From Streptomyces canus 299MFChir4.1 (lineage in GTDB: Bacteria > Actinomycetota > Actinomycetes > Streptomycetales > Streptomycetaceae), in NCBI RefSeq assembly GCF_000383615.1, contig NZ_KB911604.1, positions 59,730 through 123,729 of the forward strand: a stretch of DNA of 64,000 bases, written 5' to 3'. The notes under the pieces are model-generated. The model searched no databases. It was given only the letters and a program-made list of their open reading frames with translations, and had not been told where the DNA came from. Of this stretch, positions 34,765 through 42,585 are shown piece by piece; within the stretch, counting starts at the first letter, position 1; each line of letters begins with the position of its first letter. The translations under genes were made by a program, and so were the position numbers.

Positions 34765-34944
34765 CACGGGTTCGCGAGCCGGATCCTGGGCCGCCTCATC
34801 AAGCCCGTCACCCGGCCCAGCTAGATCTACCTGATCTGCTTTCTCTTCGGCCTTGGCTTCGACACGTCGACCGAGGTCGCGTTGATGATGATGGCGGGCG
34901 GTGGTGCCGCAGCCGGACTGCCCGTAACAGCATGCGCGGCGTGA
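34765..34944 (+). pseudogene. NiCoT nickel/cobalt transporter fragment
   Basis: The frame reads HGFASRILGRLIKPVTRPS, an in-frame TAG at 34822, then IYLICFLFGLGFDTSTEVAL and a stop at 34942. LGFDTxTEVAL is the membrane signature of HoxN/NixA-type permeases. Only about 60 codons around this motif remain. The last codons overlap the start of the next gene. A fossil of a nickel/cobalt uptake gene next to copper-related genes. Confidence 0.65.
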
Positions 34945-35447
34945 GTGCGTCCCCGGCGGTACGGAGCCTGCGCGCGGCGGTGTTCGCCGCGCTGTGCGTG
35001 CTGCTCGCCGCCGGAGGTCACGCGCTGGCGACCGGTACGGCATTGCCCGTGTGGGTGCAGGCCGCCGGGTTCGTGCCGGTCTTCGGCGCCGGCTACCTGC
35101 TGGGCCGCCGGGAGCGGTCGCTGGCGGCCATCGGCATCGGCACTCTCACCGCCCAGGGCGCACTGCACCTCGCGTACGGTGCCGCCCGGCCGCACGCCAC
35201 GATGGGCATGCAGGGCATGCGCATGTCCCACGCGCATGCCCTGACCCCGCACGCCACCGCCGCTCATGTCGTGGTGGCCCTGGTACTGACCTGGTGGCTG
35301 GTGAGCGGCGGGGTACGGCTGGTGCCGGATGTGCGGGACGTCGTAGGACCGCGTCGGTGGGCCGACGGACCGCGCCTGCTCAGAGGCCTCCTGCTGCGGC
35401 ACGCGGTGCAGCGGCGCGGGCCGCCCGGGAGCGCGTTCCCGATCTGA
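34932..35447 (+). CDS. Met/His-rich integral membrane protein (copper-associated, relative of 54189-54902)
   Basis: 171 residues. Four hydrophobic segments (AAVFAALCVLLAAGGHAL; VWVQAAGFVPVFGAGYLLG; a middle helix; HVVVALVLTWWLV) flank a loop MGMQGMRMSHAHALTPHA, rich in Met and His. It ends with an RRGPPGSAF motif. A larger relative with the same order lies in the copper module at 54189-54902. It stands next to a YcnI-type copper protein. Role in copper handling is inferred from Met/His content and neighbours. Confidence 0.75.
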   Translation: MRGVSASPAVRSLRAAVFAALCVLLAAGGHALATGTALPVWVQAAGFVPVFGAGYLLGRRERSLAAIGIGTLTAQGALHLAYGAARPHATMGMQGMRMSHAHALTPHATAAHVVVALVLTWWLVSGGVRLVPDVRDVVGPRRWADGPRLLRGLLLRHAVQRRGPPGSAFPI

Positions 35448-35485
35448 CCCCGACACGCCCTTCCCGTACGGAGATCGACCCACCC

Positions 35486-36031
35486 ATGTCCCGAGTACGC
35501 ATCACGCTGCGCCGCGCCGGGGCCGTCACCGCTCTCGCCGCGGCCGGAGTCCTGGCCGCCGCGGGCATCGCCTCCGCGCACGTCACCGTCCACCCCGACA
35601 GCTACGCCAAGGGCGCCACCGACGGCGTCCTGACCTTCCGCGTCCCCAACGAGGAGGGCACCGCCTCCACCACCAAGGTCCAGGTCTTCCTGCCCACCGA
35701 CCACCCCGTCCTCGGCGTCCTCGTCTCCCCGCGCGACGGCTGGAGCGCCAAGGTCACGAACACGAAGCTCAAGACGCCGGTCAAGACCGACGACGGCACC
35801 ATCTCCGACGCCGTCTCCGAGGTCACCTGGACCGGCGGCAAGATCGACCCCGGGCACTACGAGGACTTCGACGTCGCCTTCGGGCAGCTGCCTGAGGACA
35901 CCGGCCACGGCCCCGGTGGGCAACTGCCGGGCAGGGCCAGACCTGCTGGGCCATGCTGGAGGCCGCCGCTGAAGGCCTTCTCAGCTCACTCCACCACCCA
36001 CTGCCCCTCAACCAACAAGATCAGCAGTTGA
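35486..36031 (+). pseudogene. YcnI (DUF1775) copper protein, C-terminally truncated
   Basis: From ATG 35486 a signal peptide (AVTALAAAGVLAAAGIASA) is followed by AHVTVHPDSY, the YcnI start whose mature N-terminal His is a copper ligand. The DUF1775 fold continues (FRVPNEEGTASTTKVQVF, VTWTGGKIDPGHYEDFDVAF) to LPEDT near 35902. The sequence then changes to unrelated GHGPGGQLPGRARPAG and a stop at 36029. The end of the domain and the C-terminal membrane anchor are missing, so the gene was cut by recombination or a frameshift. Confidence 0.75.
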
Positions 36032-36047
36032 CAGGGCAACCCTTCGT

Positions 36048-36878
36048 TCACCGAGCCTTGTCAGAAGCGGGGCTGTTGACGTCGCTGACGGCGTCGAGGC
36101 CGGATTTGCGGTTGAAGCTGGCGCTGATGCGTACCACCCGCTTACGGGTCAGGAACCGTGACGCGAGCGCATTCGCGCGATCGTTGAGGCCCCCGGGGAA
36201 GGATGCCGTCCGTCCGCGCTCGAAGTCGAGAAGAGACTTGGCCGCAATGCGCTCCGGAGTGACGGCCTTCGGGTTCAACTTCGCTGTGGTGCCGTCGAAA
36301 AAGCCCGTGTCAACCGGGCCGGGGTGAACGGCCATCACGCGCAGGCGTGTGCCGCGGAGTTCTTCGGCGAGGGCCTCGGTGAAGGAGAGGACGAACGCTT
36401 TCGTCGCACCATAGCTGGCCTGGAACGGCATCGGCTGGAAGCCCGCGACTGAAGAGACGTTGATGATTCCGCCGCGGTTTCGCTCAAGCATCCTGGCGCC
36501 GATGATGTGCACCAGGCCCATCAACGTGGTGATGTTCAGGTCGACCGAGTCGATGTTGGGCTGGAGCGGCCGTGTGAGGAATGGCCCCACGGCGCTGAGG
36601 CCGGCGTTGTTGATCAGCAGGTCCACCTCGATGCCTCGTTCGGTCAGGGCATCCACGACGGTGCGCGGCGCATCGCGGTCGAACAGGTCGGCGGCGATGA
36701 CGTCCACCTGAACGTTATGGGCCGACCTCAGCTGTGACGCAAGCTCTTCCAGGGCGCTCTCGGAGCGGGCGACCAGGACAAGGTTGGCGCCGCGCGCTGC
36801 GAGCTGTCGGGCGTAGCAGGCTCCGATTCCTTTGGAGGCTCCGGTAACCAAGGCCGTAATTCCATCATAAGTTGTCAT
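36048..36878 (-). CDS. Short-chain dehydrogenase/reductase (classical SDR)
   Basis: 276 residues. Cofactor motif TGASKGIGACYA, LINNAG, catalytic Ser in NVSSVAGF and SYGATKAF with Tyr and Lys are intact. C-terminal 30 residues are basic and Ser-rich. Type resembles DltE/YqjQ-like SDRs acting on lipophilic substrates. It is preceded by a promoter region with three TTCGAA elements. No operon partner on the minus strand upstream. Confidence 0.9.
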   Translation of the reverse strand: MTTYDGITALVTGASKGIGACYARQLAARGANLVLVARSESALEELASQLRSAHNVQVDVIAADLFDRDAPRTVVDALTERGIEVDLLINNAGLSAVGPFLTRPLQPNIDSVDLNITTLMGLVHIIGARMLERNRGGIINVSSVAGFQPMPFQASYGATKAFVLSFTEALAEELRGTRLRVMAVHPGPVDTGFFDGTTAKLNPKAVTPERIAAKSLLDFERGRTASFPGGLNDRANALASRFLTRKRVVRISASFNRKSGLDAVSDVNSPASDKAR

Positions 36879-36908
36879 GATTCAATTCCTTGTATGAAGC
36901 AGTGACGC

Positions 36909-36957
36909 CCCCGAATCATTTCGGGGTTCGAAACATATATCACTTCGAACTTCGAAG
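36909..36957. promoter_or_regulatory. Promoter region with hairpin and triple TTCGAA
   Basis: CCCCGAA-TCAT-TTCGGGG (36909-36926) is a perfect 7-base-stem hairpin. TTCGAA occurs at 36927, 36944 and 36951; the last two form the 15-base palindrome CTTCGAACTTCGAAG (36943-36957). It lies 31-80 bases upstream of the SDR start, with an AT-rich ATATAT in between that may serve as -10. Likely operator of an unlinked repressor. Confidence 0.5.
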
Positions 36958-37119
36958 CGATGTCGTTAAGCCAAGACCATGACCCGACACCCCCTCGAGA
37001 TTCTGTAGTCGCTAAGGGAGCGGAATGGGCGGCGCGCTGGAAGGCCGCGACGGCGGCTCGGTGAGCCAGAAGATGCCGCTCATCGCCTCACCCACCGGTC
37101 ACGATCCGCACCGTCCCGA
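36958..37119. other. Intergenic, nothing further seen
   Basis: Between the SDR promoter and the EthD-like gene stop codon I see no gene or repeat. Mild hairpin potential only. Confidence 0.4.
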
Positions 37120-38094
37120 TCAGTCCCATCGGACAGAGCTGTCCCGGGCCGTGGCTACCTCTGACCGCGGATTGATGAACGGGTAGACGATGCCAGTCCA
37201 CCATTCACTCCGCTCATTGTCGAGAAAGCCGTTCTCACGATTTTGCACAGTCTGGTACTCTTCCGAGCCGAAGTAGGTTTCGCAGTCACCCATGTTCCGG
37301 AAATACGTCACCGAGATCGCGTCGACCCGCTTTCCCCGGTCGTTGAAGAACGGTCCGTCCGGACTCTTGTTGATGTTTAAGAGGTACGCGAATCGCTGTA
37401 TGAGCGTCTGTGCGAGGCTGCCGCTTCGAATGACAACACTGTGTCGATGGAGCAAGTGTTCTTGCAGTTCGCGTTGCCCGCCGGCCCTTCGGTAGTGGAC
37501 ATGCACAGTGCATATCGGAGGGAAAGACGGTGCATCGTTAGGAATGATCACGTACTCGGCAGACAATGATCCTGTCCAGCTCCGATTGAAAAGCGCTCCT
37601 TCATGGTTGATCTTTTCCACGGCCTGGCTGCTGTAGCCGAAAGGAACGAGTTCCTTGACAGTCGGGGCCGCCACATAGGCGAGACCGTCGTAGGCGGGCC
37701 GGTTGTACGCCGGGACCTTGTCCCAGATGTACGGATACAGGAATCCGTCGCCGTCCACCAGCGGTCTATAGGGGGGTGGGAATGCCGAAGAAGGCGCACC
37801 CGCGAGACGATGAATCTGATGGTAGTTCGAGACTCCGTCGATCATGTTGCCTTCCGCCGCATCACGGTGGATCACTCTCGGCCCGTGCACCTTGCGCCAG
37901 AACTCGCCCCAGTGCTCGAACATGAGGTTCGGGTTGCTTTCCAGGGCGTTGAGCGACGGCGTGAGGTCAGGTCGCTCGATCGGCTGGCCCTGACGGTCGA
38001 TGATGTTTCCCTCGTTGCGCTCCCGCCTGTCTCCGGGCGAAGAGTCGTCAGACCGCGCAATCAACATGGGGAACGCGGCGTTCGGGATCGTCAC
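37120..38094 (-). CDS. EthD-like dimeric alpha/beta-barrel protein, unknown function
   Basis: 324 residues, soluble. An N-terminal segment FEHWGEFWRKVHGPRVIHRD resembles the EthD signature (W..vHgp), and a second half (ISVTYFRNMGDCETYFGSEE) looks like another ferredoxin-like module, so the protein may be a tandem barrel. Third-position GC is lower than in the neighbours (for example ATT, AAT and GAA codons are frequent), which points to recent transfer. It precedes nothing on its strand but follows an SDR gene with a 43-base gap, so the two may be one transcript. Confidence 0.7.
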   Translation of the reverse strand: MTIPNAAFPMLIARSDDSSPGDRRERNEGNIIDRQGQPIERPDLTPSLNALESNPNLMFEHWGEFWRKVHGPRVIHRDAAEGNMIDGVSNYHQIHRLAGAPSSAFPPPYRPLVDGDGFLYPYIWDKVPAYNRPAYDGLAYVAAPTVKELVPFGYSSQAVEKINHEGALFNRSWTGSLSAEYVIIPNDAPSFPPICTVHVHYRRAGGQRELQEHLLHRHSVVIRSGSLAQTLIQRFAYLLNINKSPDGPFFNDRGKRVDAISVTYFRNMGDCETYFGSEEYQTVQNRENGFLDNERSEWWTGIVYPFINPRSEVATARDSSVRWD

Positions 38095-38137
38095 AGTCGA
38101 TACTCGCTCTCTTGCAAGCGTGCCCTTGCCTCCGTCA

Positions 38138-39064
38138 TCAGACGGTGACGAAGGGGCGGGTCAGCTCCTCGACGGCCGTCCAGAGTCGTTGTTCGCGTTC
38201 GGGGTCGTAGGACTCCGCTGAAGAGCGGGCTTCGCGGGTGCGGTCCACGTAGGAGCCGGAGGGCGCAGGTGTGAGACCGAGAACGACGTCGGCGAGGGCG
38301 CGACCGGCTTCCTCTTGGGTTGATGCCAGGGGGGTCCGGGCCGTCAACGGCATGATCGTTCGCATGACGAATCGCACAGCCGCCCCGGCGTCGCGGTTGA
38401 GTCCGGTGCCGGGCACGAAGCCAGGGTTGTAGCCGACGACATCGACTCCGCGCGGCAGGCGCCGGGCGTATTCGTGGATGAGGTAGATGGCGGCCAGTTT
38501 GCTGGTGGCGTACGCGGTTCCTCCCGCAGCCACTGTGTCCGGCTTCGGGAAAGCCGAGATCCGGGCCAGCAGGGCTGGATCCTGCCACGACGGGCCGGGC
38601 ATCATGCCCATGTTGTGCCGGAAGTCGCCGAAGTGGGCATCGCTGACGGTGATCACGATCCGCGACGCTTCGTCGAACCTGTCTTGAAGGCGGCGGATGA
38701 GCACGTGGTTGGCCAGCACGTTGACGGCGAACGTTGCCTCGAATCCGTCCGGGCTCTCCGTGACGGCATTGGTGAACAGCAAGCCGGCGTTGCTGACCAG
38801 TCCGCGCAGCGGCGGCAGTTCTCCGTCGTCGAGCCTGCGAGCCACCTCGTCGGCGGCTGCGCGGACGCTGTCCAGCGACAACAGATCCGTCGAAATCGAC
38901 GTCACGGTGTGCCCTCGCAGACTGAGGTCGTCGGCGAGCTCCGCTCCCGCGGTTCCGCGGGTCAACAGCACGAGGTGGGCGTCGGTGCTGCCGGCGAGGA
39001 TGTGCTCAACCGCTGCACGGCCAAGCCCTCGCGTGGCGCCGGTCATGATGATGGTGTGGGACAT
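38138..39064 (-). CDS. Short-chain dehydrogenase/reductase (protochlorophyllide-reductase-like)
   Basis: 308 residues from ATG 39064 (MSHTIIMTGATRGLG). TGATRGLG cofactor loop, VSNAGLL, Ser in ITVSDAHFGDF, and YATSKLAAIYL with catalytic Tyr and Lys. Length and the long C-terminal part fit the RDH/POR-like SDR subgroup. AGGCGG precedes the start. Upstream in-frame residues are rejected as noncoding. It heads a likely two-gene unit with the EthD-like gene. Confidence 0.88.
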   Translation of the reverse strand: MSHTIIMTGATRGLGRAAVEHILAGSTDAHLVLLTRGTAGAELADDLSLRGHTVTSISTDLLSLDSVRAAADEVARRLDDGELPPLRGLVSNAGLLFTNAVTESPDGFEATFAVNVLANHVLIRRLQDRFDEASRIVITVSDAHFGDFRHNMGMMPGPSWQDPALLARISAFPKPDTVAAGGTAYATSKLAAIYLIHEYARRLPRGVDVVGYNPGFVPGTGLNRDAGAAVRFVMRTIMPLTARTPLASTQEEAGRALADVVLGLTPAPSGSYVDRTREARSSAESYDPEREQRLWTAVEELTRPFVTV

Positions 39065-39351
39065 GTTTCCGCCTAGGAGCGAGTGTGCGGCTCGGGCCGA
39101 GCAGTGCTCCGCGCCGAGCATGATGTGGGGAACGTTCGAGTCGGCACCACAGCAGGGACTGACGCACCGACCGACGTATGTGTCGCACCGGCGGGACCGG
39201 TGCGATGCCCAGTGAGGATTCGCTGCCCCATGAACCTATGAATCTGGGCCCGTTGTGCACCACCGTCGCGGTGCATCACGTCGACGGCGATGGATGGTGT
39301 CAAACTCCGTGTAATGCAGGAACATTGAGTGGTCCGGCTGGAAGCCGGACG
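39065..39351. other. Intergenic between SDR promoter and patatin gene stop
   Basis: No gene supported. It should contain the SDR promoter on the minus strand. No perfect palindrome like that at 40317-40385 was seen. Confidence 0.4.
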
Positions 39352-40191
39352 TCAGAAGGTGCCGTGCAGCTCTGCGCCGAGCCGGACGCCGGCCGCGTAG
39401 GCGTCACCGATCCGCGAGGCATCCAGGAGCCCCTGGCCATCGGCGCTGAGGACTCGGAATTCCTCATCCGGTTCAATGGCCTCGACACGACTTCCCGCAG
39501 CCCGGAGCTCGGCGAGGACCGGTGCGACGTTGGCCTGCTGGGCACGTGTGGTCGGGTGGACCCTTTCCGAATCGAGGTCGAGGTAAGGCAAGCAGGAGAC
39601 CGCGATGACCAGATCATGGCCTCGGGCGAATTGGGCGTTGAGCGGGTCGTGCATGCCGCCGTCCATGTAGCGCCGACCGTCGATCCCGATTACGGGCAGG
39701 ACCAGAGGGAGAGCGCAACTCGCCGCGACAGCGCGAGCCAGGGATACTCCCGAGCTGCTGTCAAAGGTGTGGATGTCACCCGACTCGGCATCCGTGGCCG
39801 TACACGCGAAGGTGTCCGGCCAGTCGCTTCCGACCAAGCTGTGGAAGAGCGTGACCACCTCCTCGGCGGACGCGGTGTCGGCCTCGGCCGCGAGAGCGCC
39901 CAGGGCCCGGCTGGGCTCGCGTGGGTCCGCGGCGCTGGCCGTAGCCGCCAGCGCCTCTAGAACAGCTAATCCGATTCCCGAACCAGGCGGCGGCATGAGC
40001 ATGTGGGCAAGCCTGCTCAGCGTCCCGACCACGTCGTCCGCTCCCCCGGAGGCGTACCACGCGCCGGCGATCGAGCCCGAGGCGGTGCCGAGCACCAGCT
40101 CGCAACGAGGAAGATCCAGACCGGAGAGGAGGCCGAGTTCCCAGGCCACACCGACCGGTCCGCCACCACCAAGAACCAATGCCGTGCTCAT
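39352..40191 (-). CDS. Patatin-like phospholipase/acyl hydrolase with altered nucleophile loop
   Basis: 279 residues from ATG 40191 (MSTALVLGGGGPVGVAWELG). The oxyanion loop GGGGPVG and the dyad Asp region YMDGGMHDP are typical of bacterial patatins. The nucleophile loop reads GTASGSIAGA instead of the usual GTSAGS..GA, so Ala and Ser are swapped and the strict G-x-S-x-G spacing is lost. It is divergent from a TetR repressor with three operator copies between them. Confidence 0.85.
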   Translation of the reverse strand: MSTALVLGGGGPVGVAWELGLLSGLDLPRCELVLGTASGSIAGAWYASGGADDVVGTLSRLAHMLMPPPGSGIGLAVLEALAATASAADPREPSRALGALAAEADTASAEEVVTLFHSLVGSDWPDTFACTATDAESGDIHTFDSSSGVSLARAVAASCALPLVLPVIGIDGRRYMDGGMHDPLNAQFARGHDLVIAVSCLPYLDLDSERVHPTTRAQQANVAPVLAELRAAGSRVEAIEPDEEFRVLSADGQGLLDASRIGDAYAAGVRLGAELHGTF

Positions 40192-40316
40192 GCGTACACC
40201 TGCGCTGTCTAGTCGGTCGCGTAACGAGGGCGAAGAAGAAGTGCGAGGACTCTGTCGAGGAGCCGGTCCGGCAGCACTTGCGGCAGACGGCCGGGTATGG
40301 CAGCGTCTCACTCATG

Positions 40317-40385
40317 TGACGATGTCATATGGTCGAGGTTAGAGTCTTCATGTGACAGTGTCAACCCGACGGTATGACGCTGTCA
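40317..40385. promoter_or_regulatory. Three TetR-operator copies TGACnnTGTCA
   Basis: TGACGATGTCA (40317-40327), TGACAGTGTCA (40353-40363) and TGACGCTGTCA (40375-40385) are near-perfect copies of one 11-base palindromic box, spaced 36 and 22 bases start to start. All lie between the divergent patatin and TetR genes; the last is 16 bases from the tetR start. This is strong evidence for an autoregulated repressor controlling both genes. Confidence 0.8.
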
Positions 40386-40401
40386 TCTGTAATATGCGGT
40401 T

Positions 40402-40992
40402 ATGGTCAGTCGCGCAGAATCCGCAGCCGCCACCCGTCGCGCCCTCCTGGACTCGGCCGCCGAGCTGCTCGACGAGGGAGGCCCTGAAGCGGTGACCCTG
40501 CGGGATGTCGCCGCACGGGCAGGCGTAAGCCGTGGTGCCCCTTACGGGCACTTCGCCGACAAAGAGAGCTTGCTCGCCGCTGTCGCCGCGGAAGGCTGGG
40601 AACGTCTGGGCGACGAAATCGCAGCGCAGCAGGGCAGCCCGTCGGACAGGCTCCGAGGCGCCCTCGCCGTGCTGGTCACGATCGGCCGCCGCTGTCCCCA
40701 TCGCTACCGACAGATGTTCGGCGCACCGGCCGGCGAAGAAACCGGGATGCTGATCAACGCCTCCTGCCGTGCTCAAGAAAAATTTTTGGCGATCGTCTCC
40801 GAACTCGTCGACGAACGTGACGTCCACCGATACGGGGGCCTGCTCTTCACCGGCGTCAGTGGCATCATCGCCGCGGAACTGAGCGGCTACTTCGCCACCG
40901 GAACGTGGCACACCTCCGCCGACGAACTGGTCGACACCCTCGTGACGACCATCGCCGACGGACGAGCTCAACGGCCGGTGCACCCTCGATGA
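40402..40992 (+). CDS. TetR/AcrR-family repressor
   Basis: 196 residues. N-terminal HTH: RRALLDSAAELLDEGGPEAV, then TLRDVAARAGVSRGAPYGHF, then FADKESLLAAV. A TetR C-terminal ligand domain follows. It is divergent from the patatin gene and the three palindromic boxes are its likely targets. Ligand unknown, perhaps a lipid or acyl compound given the neighbour. Confidence 0.92.
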   Translation: MVSRAESAAATRRALLDSAAELLDEGGPEAVTLRDVAARAGVSRGAPYGHFADKESLLAAVAAEGWERLGDEIAAQQGSPSDRLRGALAVLVTIGRRCPHRYRQMFGAPAGEETGMLINASCRAQEKFLAIVSELVDERDVHRYGGLLFTGVSGIIAAELSGYFATGTWHTSADELVDTLVTTIADGRAQRPVHPR

Positions 40993-41165
40993 CGGGCCAA
41001 CCCCCTCCGACGGGGGCCGTCGATTCGTCGAGGCTTGCTATGCCGTCATCCTGGACGTCTACGACGGCAAACCACACCTGCGGCGCACTCCGGCCTGGGC
41101 CGTCAGACGTTCGACGTCGTCGTTGAGGCGGGCCGCAGGCTGGGATGTCTGTCCGGGCCATTACC
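40993..41165. other. Intergenic between tetR and terminator
   Basis: Short frames here have poor codon bias and no family resemblance. It may be a scrap of a coding sequence, but nothing can be named. Confidence 0.35.
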
Positions 41166-41192
41166 AGCCGACCGCCCCGGGGGCGGTCGGCT
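41166..41192. terminator. Bidirectional hairpin terminator
   Basis: AGCCGACCGCCC and GGGCGGTCGGCT form a perfect 12-base stem with a 3-base loop. It lies between the convergent ends of tetR and the 3-hydroxyacyl-CoA dehydrogenase gene. Factor-independent type without a long T-run, as usual in Streptomyces. Confidence 0.75.
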
Positions 41193-41225
41193 CAGGACGC
41201 GTCTTTCTCCTGATATGTCTAGGCG

Positions 41226-42074
41226 TCAGTACCTGTAGAAGCCTTCGCCGGTCGACATGCCCAGTTTGCCTTTGTCGAGGTACCGCTCCTTCAGGGCGGC
41301 GGCAAAGGCGCGGGCATCCGGGTCTGGGGACATCACAGAGACGTTGTAGGCCGTCACCAGTCCGATCATATCGAGCACCTGGAACGGGCCGAGGGGCGCC
41401 GGGCCGTTGGTGCGCCAGGCCAGATCGATGGTCTCCGGATCGGCCACATCGTTGACCCACAGCTTCCCGGCGGCGACGAGTTGCGGGATGAGCAGCGCGT
41501 TCAGCACATACCCCGGGTACTCCTTACGCAGCCGGATGGGCAGGAGGGCGGTCGCCTCCATGAAGGCGACGACCACCTCGACCACCGCGGGATCGGTGAG
41601 CGGACTGCCCATGATCTCGACGATGCGCGCCGACCACATCCGGTTCGAGTAGTGCGTCCCCAGGAAACGGTCAGGCCTGCCTGTGTACGCGGCGAACTCG
41701 CTCGGGAGGAGACTCGACGCGGTCGTCGTGATAATGGTCCTCGGAGGTGCGATCTGTGCGAGCTTGCCGTAGACGTCGCGTTTGAGGTCCGGTACCTCCG
41801 GAACGGCCTCGATGACGAGGTCGGCATCGGCCACGGCAAGCGCGAGGTCGGTGGTGAACTGAACACGGCCGAGGGCCGCTTGGACCTGGTCCGCCGCCAC
41901 GCCGGCTTCGCGGTAGTGACCGCCGAGCTCGTCCATGCGGGTGCGGGCGGCGAGCAAAGCCTCTTCGGTGATGTCGTGCAAGACGGCGGGGAACCCGTAA
42001 AGGGCACTGTGGTAGGCGATCTGGGCACCGAGGGTTCCGGCGCCCACGACGGTGATGTTGTTGATGCTTGGCAT
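41226..42074 (-). CDS. 3-hydroxyacyl-CoA dehydrogenase
   Basis: 282 residues from ATG 42074. Rossmann motif VVGAGTLGAQIAY, VIEAVPEV, and the C-terminal domain with GYVLNALLIPQL and GLVTAYNV. The family block usually reading GxHFFNPV is GTHYSNRMWSARIVEI here, keeping the His. It oxidises 3-hydroxyacyl-CoA with NAD. Last gene of the putative catabolic operon reading leftwards from 48086. Confidence 0.88.
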   Translation of the reverse strand: MPSINNITVVGAGTLGAQIAYHSALYGFPAVLHDITEEALLAARTRMDELGGHYREAGVAADQVQAALGRVQFTTDLALAVADADLVIEAVPEVPDLKRDVYGKLAQIAPPRTIITTTASSLLPSEFAAYTGRPDRFLGTHYSNRMWSARIVEIMGSPLTDPAVVEVVVAFMEATALLPIRLRKEYPGYVLNALLIPQLVAAGKLWVNDVADPETIDLAWRTNGPAPLGPFQVLDMIGLVTAYNVSVMSPDPDARAFAAALKERYLDKGKLGMSTGEGFYRY

Positions 42075-42255
42075 TTGAGCTCCTGGGTATGTCAACTGCG
42101 AGATATGGACCTTGCGTTCCCCACGTAGGGGTGGTCGGCGGGAACAGACACACGAACAGGTTCGGGACCGAGCCGTTCCGCCTGAGACCAAGAGAACTGT
42201 GAGCGTTCCGACGAGGTCAGCCGCGGGAGCGCACATGTCGCGGCAATCGCACCAG

Positions 42256-42480
42256 TCAGGTTCGCCGGCGGCTGGGCAGCGGTCCGCCGTACCCCAGCAC
42301 GTAGACCGAAACCGCTCAGTGCAGGGTCGAGGTCGCCATGCCGAACTCGCGGCCCACCGAGGACAACGCGACGCCGACCATCGTGGTGTCTGGTCCGTCG
42401 GTGAACAGAGCCCCGCCGAGAACGACGAGGATGGTCCCGGTCCGGGCGGACCATCCTCGTTCGTGCCGAGGGAGCGGCGT
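42256..42480 (-). pseudogene. DHA2-type MFS transporter N-terminal fragment
   Basis: On the minus strand: GTILVVLGGALFTDGPDTTM, VGVALSSVGREFGMATSTLH, an in-frame TGA at 42316-42318 where the family has Trp, then AVSVYVLGYGGPLPSRRRT and a stop. This is helix 1 to the start of helix 2 of drug:H+ antiporters. The remainder is absent. It lies in the gap between the dehydrogenase and the intact MFS gene. Confidence 0.65.
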
Positions 42481-42585
42481 TGAGCATGCCCCGGGGCCTA
42501 CCCGTCAGAGTCGTCGCATGCGTCAGGGGCCCGGCCGTGAACAGACCGTCGTGGGAGGGGTGCCCTTGACGACTGGACCATCGTT

